DNA of 64,000 nucleotides from Deferribacter abyssi (GTDB taxonomy: Bacteria; Chrysiogenota; Deferribacteres; Deferribacterales; Deferribacteraceae), in contig NZ_JAQNCS010000006.1 of the NCBI RefSeq assembly GCF_049472655.1, forward strand, positions 59,848 through 123,847, in the 5' to 3' direction. Numbering within the stretch: the stretch's first letter is position 1; every line of letters starts with the position of its first letter. The notes beneath the pieces are model-generated. The model saw only the letters and a list, made by a program, of their open reading frames with translations. It was not told where the DNA came from and searched no databases. Position numbers and translations under genes: made by a program. Positions 24,944 through 32,399 of this stretch are shown here, piece after piece.

Positions 24944-25240
24944 TTTATTTGAACCTTTTGTTTTCATAAACGTTTTTTTCATTTTAAGAATAATATTATT
25001 AAATTTCAAGAAAATTAATTTTAAAATTAGCTCATTTACTAACAAAATCAACAACAAAATTTTATGAAAAAGAAGTTGTTTTATATAAAAAAATCTTGAC
25101 AAGAGATTTTAATATTATTAATTTCAAACCTATACAAAACAGAAATTGTAGTTTTATACGTCGGGTATTGTGTGTTCATAACATAAAACATAGGAAATAA
25201 TAATCCATAAAACAATTTCAATCGAAAAATGAGGTGTAGA
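24944..25240. other. AT-rich intergenic region between the permease gene and rho
   Basis: About 300 bases with divergent flanking genes, so it should hold promoters for both. TTGACA at 25096-25101 on the + strand matches the -35 consensus exactly; the best -10 candidate at normal spacing, TAATTT at 25119-25124, is weak. If it is used, rho would have a leader of over 100 bases, the kind of leader through which Rho regulates its own gene in other bacteria. No ORF or RNA gene is recognisable, apart from a possible N-terminal extension of the permease gene up to 25102. Confidence 0.4.
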
Positions 25241-26482
25241 GTGAATTTATCTGAATTAAAGAAAAAGTCTATTGAGGAGCTTGTTGCTATAGCTAACGAA
25301 TTTGATATTGAACATGCTGATAATCTATTGAAACAGGAATTAATTTTTGAAATCTTGAAGGCTGCAAGTGAAAAAAATGGACAAATTTACGGAGAAGGTG
25401 TTCTAGAGGTCCTTCCTGATGGTTTTGGTTTTTTAAGGTCTCCTGATGCTAATTATTTGCCAGGTCCTGATGATATCTATGTTTCACCTGCTCAGATTAA
25501 AAGGTTGGGACTTAGAAGTGGTGATACTATTCAGGGGGAAATTAGACCACCAAAAGATAACGAAAAATATTTTGCTCTTTTGAAAGTAGAAAGGGTAAAT
25601 TGGGAAACTCCTAGAAGACAGCGCAATCTTTTTGAGAATTTAACCCCATTGTTTCCTGATGAAAGGATGAATTTAGAAGCCTATCCTACGGCCTATGATA
25701 CAAGAATTATGAATTTACTTGCACCTGTTGGGAAAGGGCAAAGGGGGCTAATTGTTGCTCCGCCGAAAGCAGGTAAAACAATGCTTTTGAAATCTATTGC
25801 AAATAGTATTACTAAGAATCATCCAGAGGTTTATCTTATAATATTGCTTATAGATGAACGTCCTGAAGAAGTTACAGATATGCAAAGATCTGTACAGGCA
25901 GAGGTTGTTAGCTCTACGTTTGATGAGCCAGCTTATAGACATGTTCATGTTGCTGAAATGGTGTTAAATAAAGCAAAAAGATTAGTAGAACATGGTAATG
26001 ATGTATGTATCCTTCTTGATAGCATTACAAGACTTGCTAGAGCTTATAACTCAGTTGAACCGCCAAGTGGAAAAGTATTAAGTGGTGGTGTTGATGCAAA
26101 TGCTCTTCATAAGCCTAAAAGATTTTTTGGAGCTGCTAGAAATATTGAGGAAGGTGGCTCTCTTACAATAATTGCAACTGCACTCATTGATACTGGTTCG
26201 AGGATGGATGAAGTGATTTATGAAGAGTTCAAGGGGACGGGAAATATGGAATTGCATTTAGATAGAAAGCTTGCTGAAAGAAGGATATTCCCTGCTATAG
26301 ATATTAATAAATCAGGGACGAGAAGGGAAGAGCTTTTGCTTACTAAAGAAGAGTTGAATAAGGTATGGATACTTAGAAGATTTTTAAGTAACATGAACTC
26401 TGTTGATGCAATGGAGTTCCTTTTAGATAAAATTAGAGGTACTAAAACGAATAAGGAATTTCTTGAGTCAATGAGTAAATAA
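25241..26482 (+). CDS. rho: Transcription termination factor Rho
   Basis: Rho is a hexameric RNA-dependent ATPase that ends transcription at Rho-dependent sites. The 413-residue product has the N-terminal helical domain (LSELKKKSIEELVAIANEF), an RNA-binding cold-shock-like domain with DGFGFLRSPDANYLPGPDDIYVS, and the ATPase core with Walker A (APPKAGKTMLL), Walker B (VCILLDSITRLARAYN) and the Q-/R-loop regions. Length is normal, with no insertion. GTG 25241 is chosen because GAGGTG at 25231-25236 fits as the ribosome binding site; an ATG at 25229 would put the site inside the gene. Confidence 0.96.
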   Translation: MNLSELKKKSIEELVAIANEFDIEHADNLLKQELIFEILKAASEKNGQIYGEGVLEVLPDGFGFLRSPDANYLPGPDDIYVSPAQIKRLGLRSGDTIQGEIRPPKDNEKYFALLKVERVNWETPRRQRNLFENLTPLFPDERMNLEAYPTAYDTRIMNLLAPVGKGQRGLIVAPPKAGKTMLLKSIANSITKNHPEVYLIILLIDERPEEVTDMQRSVQAEVVSSTFDEPAYRHVHVAEMVLNKAKRLVEHGNDVCILLDSITRLARAYNSVEPPSGKVLSGGVDANALHKPKRFFGAARNIEEGGSLTIIATALIDTGSRMDEVIYEEFKGTGNMELHLDRKLAERRIFPAIDINKSGTRREELLLTKEELNKVWILRRFLSNMNSVDAMEFLLDKIRGTKTNKEFLESMSK

Positions 26483-26553
26483 TACTTTACAAAGAAAAAC
26501 AAATTGTGTTAATAGTGAACCTTTGAAAATTAATAGTAATGGAGGATAGATAA

Positions 26554-26778
26554 ATGAAAAAAGGTATTCATCCTGAAGTTAAAGAAGTGGTTTTTAAATG
26601 TGCATGTGGTAATGAAATAAAAGCATTATCAACAGCTAAAAAAACAGGGATTGCGATTTGTTCTGCATGCCATCCTTTTTTTACTGGTAAACAAAAATTT
26701 GTGGATACTGCTGGACGTGTAGAAAAATTTATGAAGAAATATGGAAATTACGCTGAAAGTTTGAAGAGAAATAAATAA
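26554..26778 (+). CDS. rpmE: 50S ribosomal protein L31
   Basis: L31 binds the large subunit at the bridge to the small subunit. The 74-residue product starts MKKGIHPEVKEV and has the zinc-binding (C+) pattern: C16 and C18 in KCACGNE and C36 and C39 in CSACHPF, then the conserved FFTGKQKFVDTAGRVEKF. GGAGG upstream of ATG 26554 is the ribosome binding site. It lies between rho and thyX, and the rpmE-yqhQ-prfA-prmC neighbourhood is common in bacteria. Confidence 0.96.
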   Translation: MKKGIHPEVKEVVFKCACGNEIKALSTAKKTGIAICSACHPFFTGKQKFVDTAGRVEKFMKKYGNYAESLKRNK

Positions 26779-26793
26779 TTTGGTGTAATTAAA

Positions 26794-27525
26794 TTGGAAG
26801 AAGCTAGAGTCAAAGTTAAACTTTTAAAATATACTAGTGATCCTGAGCTTACAGCTGCTTTTGCTGCTAAGCTCTGTTATTCTTCTGAGGCTGATATTGA
26901 AATTTTACAAAACAGTATAGAAAAAACTGATCAGCTAGAGTTCATCGAAAAGATAGTAAGTATAGGACATCATTCAGTGCTAGAGCATGTTTCGTTTACT
27001 TTTGGCATTGAAGGTGTTTCTCGAGCAATGACACACCAGCTTGTGAGACACAGGATTGCTAGTTATTCCCAGAGGTCTCAAAGGTATGTAAAACATAAAG
27101 GTGGTTTTGAATATATAGTCCCACCGTCTATCAGAGCAAATAAAGAATTAAAGTTGAAGTATGAAAATTTTATGTGTAAAATTGCCAATGTATATGACGA
27201 GATGATTGAAGCAGGAATACCAGCTGAAGATGCTAGATATGTGTTGCCAAATGCATGTGAAACCAAAATTATAGTAACGATGAATGCTAGAGAACTTTTG
27301 CATTTTTTTGAGCTGAGATGTTGTAATAGAGCTCAATGGGAAATAAGATGTGTGGCAGAGTTAATGCTTGAGGAATGTTTGAAAGTTGCACCAGGGATAT
27401 TTAAATATGCTGGTCCAAGTTGTATTAAAGAAAAATGTAAAGAAGGTGATATGACTTGTGGTAAAGCACAGGATGTGAAAAGGAAGTATGAGAAACTTTT
27501 AAGAAAATATAATAGATTAAACTAA
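26794..27525 (+). CDS. thyX: Flavin-dependent thymidylate synthase
   Basis: ThyX makes dTMP from dUMP using FAD, NAD(P)H and methylene-tetrahydrofolate and replaces the unrelated ThyA. The 243-residue product carries the ThyX motif RHRIASYSQRSQRYV and further family segments HHSVLEHVSFTFGIEGVS, VLPNACETKIIVTMNARELLHFFELRCC. Translation seems to start at TTG 26794, with only a weak GGTG upstream, so it may depend on coupling to rpmE 15 bases before. Use of ThyX is common in anaerobes and thermophiles. Confidence 0.95.
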   Translation: MEEARVKVKLLKYTSDPELTAAFAAKLCYSSEADIEILQNSIEKTDQLEFIEKIVSIGHHSVLEHVSFTFGIEGVSRAMTHQLVRHRIASYSQRSQRYVKHKGGFEYIVPPSIRANKELKLKYENFMCKIANVYDEMIEAGIPAEDARYVLPNACETKIIVTMNARELLHFFELRCCNRAQWEIRCVAELMLEECLKVAPGIFKYAGPSCIKEKCKEGDMTCGKAQDVKRKYEKLLRKYNRLN

Positions 27526-27678
27526 ACATATAATATTTAGCATTAATAACTTCAAGTGTTTGTTTTTTCTAAAAGGTATTTCAGTTTAAAGTTTTTGTTT
27601 TTAGAGACAAATAAACGTGGGTTACTATCGTTTTTAAAAGTTTTATTAACTTCTTTATTTTTCAGTAAATTTAGCTAT

Positions 27679-27684
27679 TATAAT
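27679..27684 (+). promoter_or_regulatory. Possible -10 box upstream of yqhQ
   Basis: The 199 bases between thyX and yqhQ hold no ORF. TATAAT at 27679-27684 matches the -10 consensus exactly and lies 41 bases before the yqhQ start; at 17 bases upstream only a poor TATTTT -35 is present. The composition is very AT-rich, so a chance match is quite possible. Confidence 0.3.
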
Positions 27685-27724
27685 AACTGGTCTTATGAGA
27701 TAAAATTTTTTAGTTTGGTGATAT

Positions 27725-28633
27725 ATGGATAAAAAGAAGCTGGAAGTTGGTGGTCAAGCAGTTATTGAAGGTGTTATGATGCGTGCACCTGGTAAGTTTG
27801 TTATAGCTGTTCGCCGTGAAGATGGTAATATTGTGGTGAAAAAGAAAAATATTAGTATTGATTCTAAATCTTTTTTTAAAAAACCCTTTATAAGAGGTCT
27901 TGTTGCACTTTACAATGCATTGATACTTGGTATAAGTGCGCTAAATTTTTCTGCGTATCATGCCTTTGGTGAAGGTGACGAAAAGGTAAGTAAAAAAGAA
28001 CTTTTCATAAGTATGGTCTTGGGGCTTGGGTTTGGAGTCGCATTATTTATATTTTTGCCTTTGTTAATTACTGACTTGTTAAAGCATATAATGCCTGCTG
28101 TGAAAAATTCTTTTTTACTATACAATGCAGTAGATGGAGTGATAAGAGTAATTTTTTTTATACTATATCTATTTGTTATTGCTTTTTTCAAGGATATTAG
28201 AAGAGTTTTTGAATATCATGGTGCAGAACACAAAGTAATTTATACTTATGAACAGGGAAAAGAGCTTAATATAGCTAATGCAAAGAAAATGAGTAGATTT
28301 CATCCAAGATGTGGTACGAGTTTCCTTCTAATTGTGATGTTAGTTAGTATTATTGTTTTCTCTCTTATACCAAAAGATGCTCATTTTTTAATAAAACTGC
28401 TTAGTAGAATTATTTTTATCCCAGTTATTGCTGGTATTTCTTATGAAATTTTGAAGTTGAGTGATAAATATTATAATAATTCTATTGTAAAATTACTAAT
28501 AAAACCAGGTTTATGGTTGCAAAAGTTAACAACTAAGGAGCCTGATGAAAGTCAACTTGAAGTGGCCCTTATATCATTGAAATTTGCTTTGGATAAAGAA
28601 GTAGATAGTGAGGGGATTATATATGTTTCATAA
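27725..28633 (+). CDS. yqhQ: DUF1385 (YqhQ-like) membrane protein
   Basis: The 302-residue product is a conserved bacterial membrane protein of unknown function. It has the family start VGGQAVIEGVMMRAPGKFVIAVR, an EYHGAEHKVIYTYE segment, FHPRCGTSFLLIV and about four transmembrane helices. The invariant histidines and cysteine suggest a metal or catalytic centre, but none has been proven as far as I know. The family is often found just upstream of prfA and prmC, as here. The start ATG 27725 follows TTTGGTGAT, a weak ribosome binding site. It overlaps prfA by 11 bases. Confidence 0.88.
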   Translation: MDKKKLEVGGQAVIEGVMMRAPGKFVIAVRREDGNIVVKKKNISIDSKSFFKKPFIRGLVALYNALILGISALNFSAYHAFGEGDEKVSKKELFISMVLGLGFGVALFIFLPLLITDLLKHIMPAVKNSFLLYNAVDGVIRVIFFILYLFVIAFFKDIRRVFEYHGAEHKVIYTYEQGKELNIANAKKMSRFHPRCGTSFLLIVMLVSIIVFSLIPKDAHFLIKLLSRIIFIPVIAGISYEILKLSDKYYNNSIVKLLIKPGLWLQKLTTKEPDESQLEVALISLKFALDKEVDSEGIIYVS

Positions 28634-29690
28634 GTTAGATGAGGTTGTAGAAAAATATAATATACTTACAGAGAAATTATCTGATCCCAATATAATGTCA
28701 GATAATAAAGTTTATCAGCAGATAGCGAAGGAACATGCTGAATTGAAGCCAATAATTGAAAAATATCAGGAGTATAAGAAAGTAGAGCAAGATTTATTAG
28801 AGGCAAAACAGATACTTGAGTCTGGAGATAAGGAACTCAAAGAATTGGCTGAGATGGAGATTGAAGAAGGGAAAGATTTGCTTGAAAAACTCGAGCAAGA
28901 ACTAAAACTCCTACTTGTGCCAAAAGATCCTTATGACGAAAAAAATATTTATCTTGAAATAAGAGCTGGTACTGGAGGAGATGAAGCTACCCTTTTTGCG
29001 GCAGATCTTTTGAGAATGTATATGAGATATGCTGAGAAAAAAAGATGGAAAACTGAAATAGTTGATTACAATGAAACAGGTGTTGGGGGGTATAAGGAAG
29101 TTGTGTTATTGGTGAAAGGGAAAGGTGCTTATAGTCGATTAAAGTTTGAAGGTGGTGGTCACAGGGTGCAGAGAATACCTGCAACAGAGTCTGGAGGTAG
29201 GATTCATACTTCGGCATGTACTGTTGCAGTTTTACCTGAAGCAGAAGATGTGGAAGTGACAATTGACCCAAATGATTTGAGGATAGATGTTTTTAGAGCA
29301 AGTGGTGCAGGTGGACAACACGTAAATACTACAGATTCAGCAGTGAGAATTACGCATATCCCTACGGGGCTTGTTGTTTCTTGTCAAGATGAAAGAAGTC
29401 AAATAAAAAATAAAGAAAAAGCTATGAAATTATTAAAGGCAAAAATACTTGAAATGGAAATAAGAAAGCAGCAGGAAGAAATAGCTTCTAGTAGAAAGTT
29501 GCAGGTGGGATCTGGTGATAGAAGTGAAAGAATAAGAACTTACAATTTTCCACAGAACAGAGTTACGGATCATAGGATTAATTTAACTCTTTATAATCTA
29601 GATCAAGTGATGGAAGGTGAGTTAGATGAGATTATTGATGCACTGATTGCTTATGATCAGGCAGAAAAGTTGAAAGAGATTGGACTTTAA
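28623..29690 (+). CDS. prfA: Peptide chain release factor 1
   Basis: RF1 recognises UAA and UAG stop codons and triggers peptide release. The 355-residue product has the catalytic GGQ loop (GAGGQHVNTTDSAVRI) and the PAT tripeptide (RIPATESGGRIHTS) that reads the stop codon and distinguishes RF1 from RF2 (SPF). ATG 28623 has GAGGGG at 28610-28615 as its ribosome binding site; a GTG at 28608 is in frame but unlikely. It overlaps the end of yqhQ. Because the organism has tRNA-Sec, UGA recoding would compete with RF2, not with this protein. Confidence 0.96.
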   Translation: MFHKLDEVVEKYNILTEKLSDPNIMSDNKVYQQIAKEHAELKPIIEKYQEYKKVEQDLLEAKQILESGDKELKELAEMEIEEGKDLLEKLEQELKLLLVPKDPYDEKNIYLEIRAGTGGDEATLFAADLLRMYMRYAEKKRWKTEIVDYNETGVGGYKEVVLLVKGKGAYSRLKFEGGGHRVQRIPATESGGRIHTSACTVAVLPEAEDVEVTIDPNDLRIDVFRASGAGGQHVNTTDSAVRITHIPTGLVVSCQDERSQIKNKEKAMKLLKAKILEMEIRKQQEEIASSRKLQVGSGDRSERIRTYNFPQNRVTDHRINLTLYNLDQVMEGELDEIIDALIAYDQAEKLKEIGL

Positions 29691-29696
29691 AGTTAA

Positions 29697-30533
29697 ATGT
29701 CTCTTAAAAAGGGGCAGTATTATAGATTATTTGATATCTATAATTATATAGTAAATAATTTTAGGCATGTTTCAAGATCTCAAGTAAGAGAGCTTTTGTC
29801 TTTTGTATATAAAATACCTTATGAAAATTTAATGTTTTTCTTTCAGCATCCTTTTTTAGTGAATGAGAATTTACTAAGTATTTTACAAAAAATAGAAAAA
29901 AAATACCCTGTTAGTTATATAACTAACAGAAGGTATTTCTTTGGTTGTGAATTCTTTGTAAATGAACATGTGTTAATTCCGCGCTATGAAACAGAAATAC
30001 TTGTTGAAGAGGCCTTAAAAAGGGTTAGTAATGGGGTGATTCTCGATCTTTGTACTGGAAGCGGGTGTATACCTATTTCTATAATTAAAAATAATCAAAA
30101 CTTGAAAGCTATAGCTGTGGATATAAGTTTTAATGCATTACAGGTAGCTTGGAAAAATGCTTTAAATTTAAATGTGGATGAAAGGTTACTTCCTATTTGT
30201 TTTGATGTGTTTCAAATAGATAGGTTGTTTAACCAAGGTGTTAGTTTTGAGATTATTACTTGTAATCCCCCTTATGTGGATAAAGCGGATGATTACGAAG
30301 AATCTATTTTATTTGAGCCCAAAGAGGCTCTTTTTGCAAAAGATGAAGGGTTGATATTTTATAAAAAGTTGTTGTATAAACTACCTAATTTGTGTAAAAA
30401 AGGTGGATTTGTGATTTTTGAAATACCATATAACAAGATGGATAGTTTGTTAGAGATTTTCAGGGATCAAGAAGTTGAACTAGTAAAAGATCTAAGTGGG
30501 AAAGAAAGGGTATTGATTTGGAAAAACTCGTAA
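29697..30533 (+). CDS. prmC: Release factor glutamine methyltransferase
   Basis: PrmC methylates the glutamine of the GGQ motif in release factors, using S-adenosylmethionine. The 278-residue product has an N-terminal helical domain, the SAM motif VILDLCTGSGCIPISI and the catalytic NPPYVDKADD, as expected for N5-glutamine methyltransferases. It directly follows prfA, encoding its substrate, with six bases between. Its last 16 bases overlap murA. Confidence 0.94.
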   Translation: MSLKKGQYYRLFDIYNYIVNNFRHVSRSQVRELLSFVYKIPYENLMFFFQHPFLVNENLLSILQKIEKKYPVSYITNRRYFFGCEFFVNEHVLIPRYETEILVEEALKRVSNGVILDLCTGSGCIPISIIKNNQNLKAIAVDISFNALQVAWKNALNLNVDERLLPICFDVFQIDRLFNQGVSFEIITCNPPYVDKADDYEESILFEPKEALFAKDEGLIFYKKLLYKLPNLCKKGGFVIFEIPYNKMDSLLEIFRDQEVELVKDLSGKERVLIWKNS

Positions 30534-31783
30534 TAGAAGGTGGTTATACATTAAAGGGTAAAGTTGAAGTTAGTGGTTCAAAAAATGCTTCTTTACCCAT
30601 TATTGCTGCGACGATTCTTTGTGATGGTGAATACAAAATAGATAATGTTCCAAACTTGAGAGATGTACGAACTTTGTTGAAATTACTTAGTCTTCTTAAT
30701 ATTGAATCCCGTCTCGATAGAAGCAAAGTTTTATTGAAGAATAAAAATGATAATGGCGCCTATGAAGCTCCTTATGATTTAGTTAAAACAATGAGAGCAA
30801 GTATTCTTGTTTTAGGGCCTCTTCTTGCAAAAAGAAGGAAGGCTCGCGTTTCTCTCCCAGGTGGATGTGCTATAGGGGAGAGGCCTGTGGATCAGCATAT
30901 TAAAGCACTAAAACAAATGGGTGCAACTATTGATATTGAGCATGGTTACATTGTTGCTGAGTGTGATAGTTTGAAAGGTGCTGATATATATTTTGACCTT
31001 GTTACTGTTACTGGTACTGAGAATGTTTTGATGGCTGCTGTTCTTGCTAAAGGGAAAACCACAATTTATAATGCCGCAATTGAGCCTGAAGTGATTGATC
31101 TTGCAAATTTTTTAATAAAGATGGGGGCAAAAATAGAAGGTGTTGGTACGAAAACAATAACGGTATATGGAGTGGATTCATTATCACCAGCAAACTATTC
31201 TGTAATGAATGATAGAATAGAGGCTGCTACTCTAATGTGTGCTGCCGCTATTACTGGGGGAGATGTGGAGATAGTAGGTGTTCCTCAGGAATATTTAACG
31301 ACAGTTTTTGAAAAACTTTCTGAAACTGGGGTGAATATTGAGTTTGTTGATGATAAAAAAGTGAGAGTTTATTCTTTGGGTAGATTGAAAGCTGCAGATG
31401 TGACGACACAGGTTTATCCTGGTTTTCCTACAGATTTACAGGCTCAATTTATGGCTTTGATGTGTGTGGCAGATGGAGTATCTGTAGTTACTGAAACAAT
31501 ATTTGAAAACAGATTTATGCATGTAGCAGAATTAAAGAGAATGGGGGCAGATATTAGATTAAAAGATAGATCTGCTGTAGTTAATGGTGTAAAAAGATTG
31601 AGTGGTGCACATGTAATGGCGTCTGATTTGAGGGCTAGTGCATCTCTTGTTATTGCAGGTCTTGTGGCTGAGGGGGAGACTCATGTTCATAGGATTTATC
31701 ACTTAGACAGAGGTTATGAATTTTTTGATAAGAAATTAAATGGTTTAGGAGCTAAAATTAAGAGAGAGAAAAATGGGGTTTGA
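30518..31783 (+). CDS. murA: UDP-N-acetylglucosamine 1-carboxyvinyltransferase
   Basis: MurA transfers enolpyruvate from PEP to UDP-GlcNAc, the first committed step of peptidoglycan synthesis. The 421-residue product has the substrate-binding K22-N23 pair in SGSKNASLPI and the fosfomycin-target cysteine at C117 in SLPGGCAIGERP, so it should be fosfomycin-sensitive at the target level. The C-terminal half has the usual EPEVIDLANFL and VYPGFPTDLQAQFMAL motifs. The likely start is TTG 30518, preceded by AAAGGG inside prmC. It overlaps hisG by 11 bases. Confidence 0.96.
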   Translation: MEKLVIEGGYTLKGKVEVSGSKNASLPIIAATILCDGEYKIDNVPNLRDVRTLLKLLSLLNIESRLDRSKVLLKNKNDNGAYEAPYDLVKTMRASILVLGPLLAKRRKARVSLPGGCAIGERPVDQHIKALKQMGATIDIEHGYIVAECDSLKGADIYFDLVTVTGTENVLMAAVLAKGKTTIYNAAIEPEVIDLANFLIKMGAKIEGVGTKTITVYGVDSLSPANYSVMNDRIEAATLMCAAAITGGDVEIVGVPQEYLTTVFEKLSETGVNIEFVDDKKVRVYSLGRLKAADVTTQVYPGFPTDLQAQFMALMCVADGVSVVTETIFENRFMHVAELKRMGADIRLKDRSAVVNGVKRLSGAHVMASDLRASASLVIAGLVAEGETHVHRIYHLDRGYEFFDKKLNGLGAKIKREKNGV

Positions 31784-32399
31784 CGAGTTTATAAATATTG
31801 CCCTTCCTAAGGGGAGACTTGCTGAAGACACAATAAAATTATTAGTTGATAAGTATATCGCTGCAAATTGTATAGATTTTAGATCTAGAAAATTGATTTT
31901 TGAAGATATTGAGAACAGAATTCGTTTTATGATTGTGAGAAACATGGATGTACCTACTTATGTGGAAAATGGAGCATGCCATTTGGGTGTGGTTGGAAAA
32001 GATATACTTGATGAACTTGAACCTGATGTTTATGAGTTTCTTGACTTAAGATTTGGTTATTGCAGATTGTGTGTAGCAGGTTTGAAAAGTTGGGATAGAG
32101 AGTACAACCATAATTTGAGGATTGCCACAAAATATCCAAATATCACGAAACAGTTTTTTTTCAAAAAAGGTTTTTTTGTTGAAACTATAAAACTCTATGG
32201 TTCTATAGAACTTGCACCACTAGTAGGTTTATCTGATTTAATTGTTGATCTTGTTTCTACCGGTGAGACTTTAAAAAGAAATGGACTTAAAGAGATTGAG
32301 ACTATAATGGAGTCAACTGCTAGGTTGATTGCTAATAAAAATTTATCAAAAGTTTATTTTAAGAGAGTAAAAGAAATTGTTGAGGTTTTAGATGATTAA
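31773..32399 (+). CDS. hisG: ATP phosphoribosyltransferase, short form
   Basis: HisG joins ATP and PRPP in the first step of histidine synthesis. At 208 residues this is the short form, which lacks the C-terminal regulatory domain and works with the HisRS-like subunit HisZ for activity and feedback control. Motifs: NIALPKGRLAEDTIKLL at the N-terminus and DLIVDLVSTGETLKRNGL, the PRPP-binding stretch. hisZ is not in the window, so it must lie elsewhere. Start ATG overlaps murA, and its stop overlaps bamA. Confidence 0.95.
   Translation: MGFDEFINIALPKGRLAEDTIKLLVDKYIAANCIDFRSRKLIFEDIENRIRFMIVRNMDVPTYVENGACHLGVVGKDILDELEPDVYEFLDLRFGYCRLCVAGLKSWDREYNHNLRIATKYPNITKQFFFKKGFFVETIKLYGSIELAPLVGLSDLIVDLVSTGETLKRNGLKEIETIMESTARLIANKNLSKVYFKRVKEIVEVLDD

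Noticed and set aside
28608..28622. Longer prfA start at GTG 28608
   Set aside because: It would place the GAGGGG ribosome binding site inside the coding sequence; ATG 28623 is correctly spaced.
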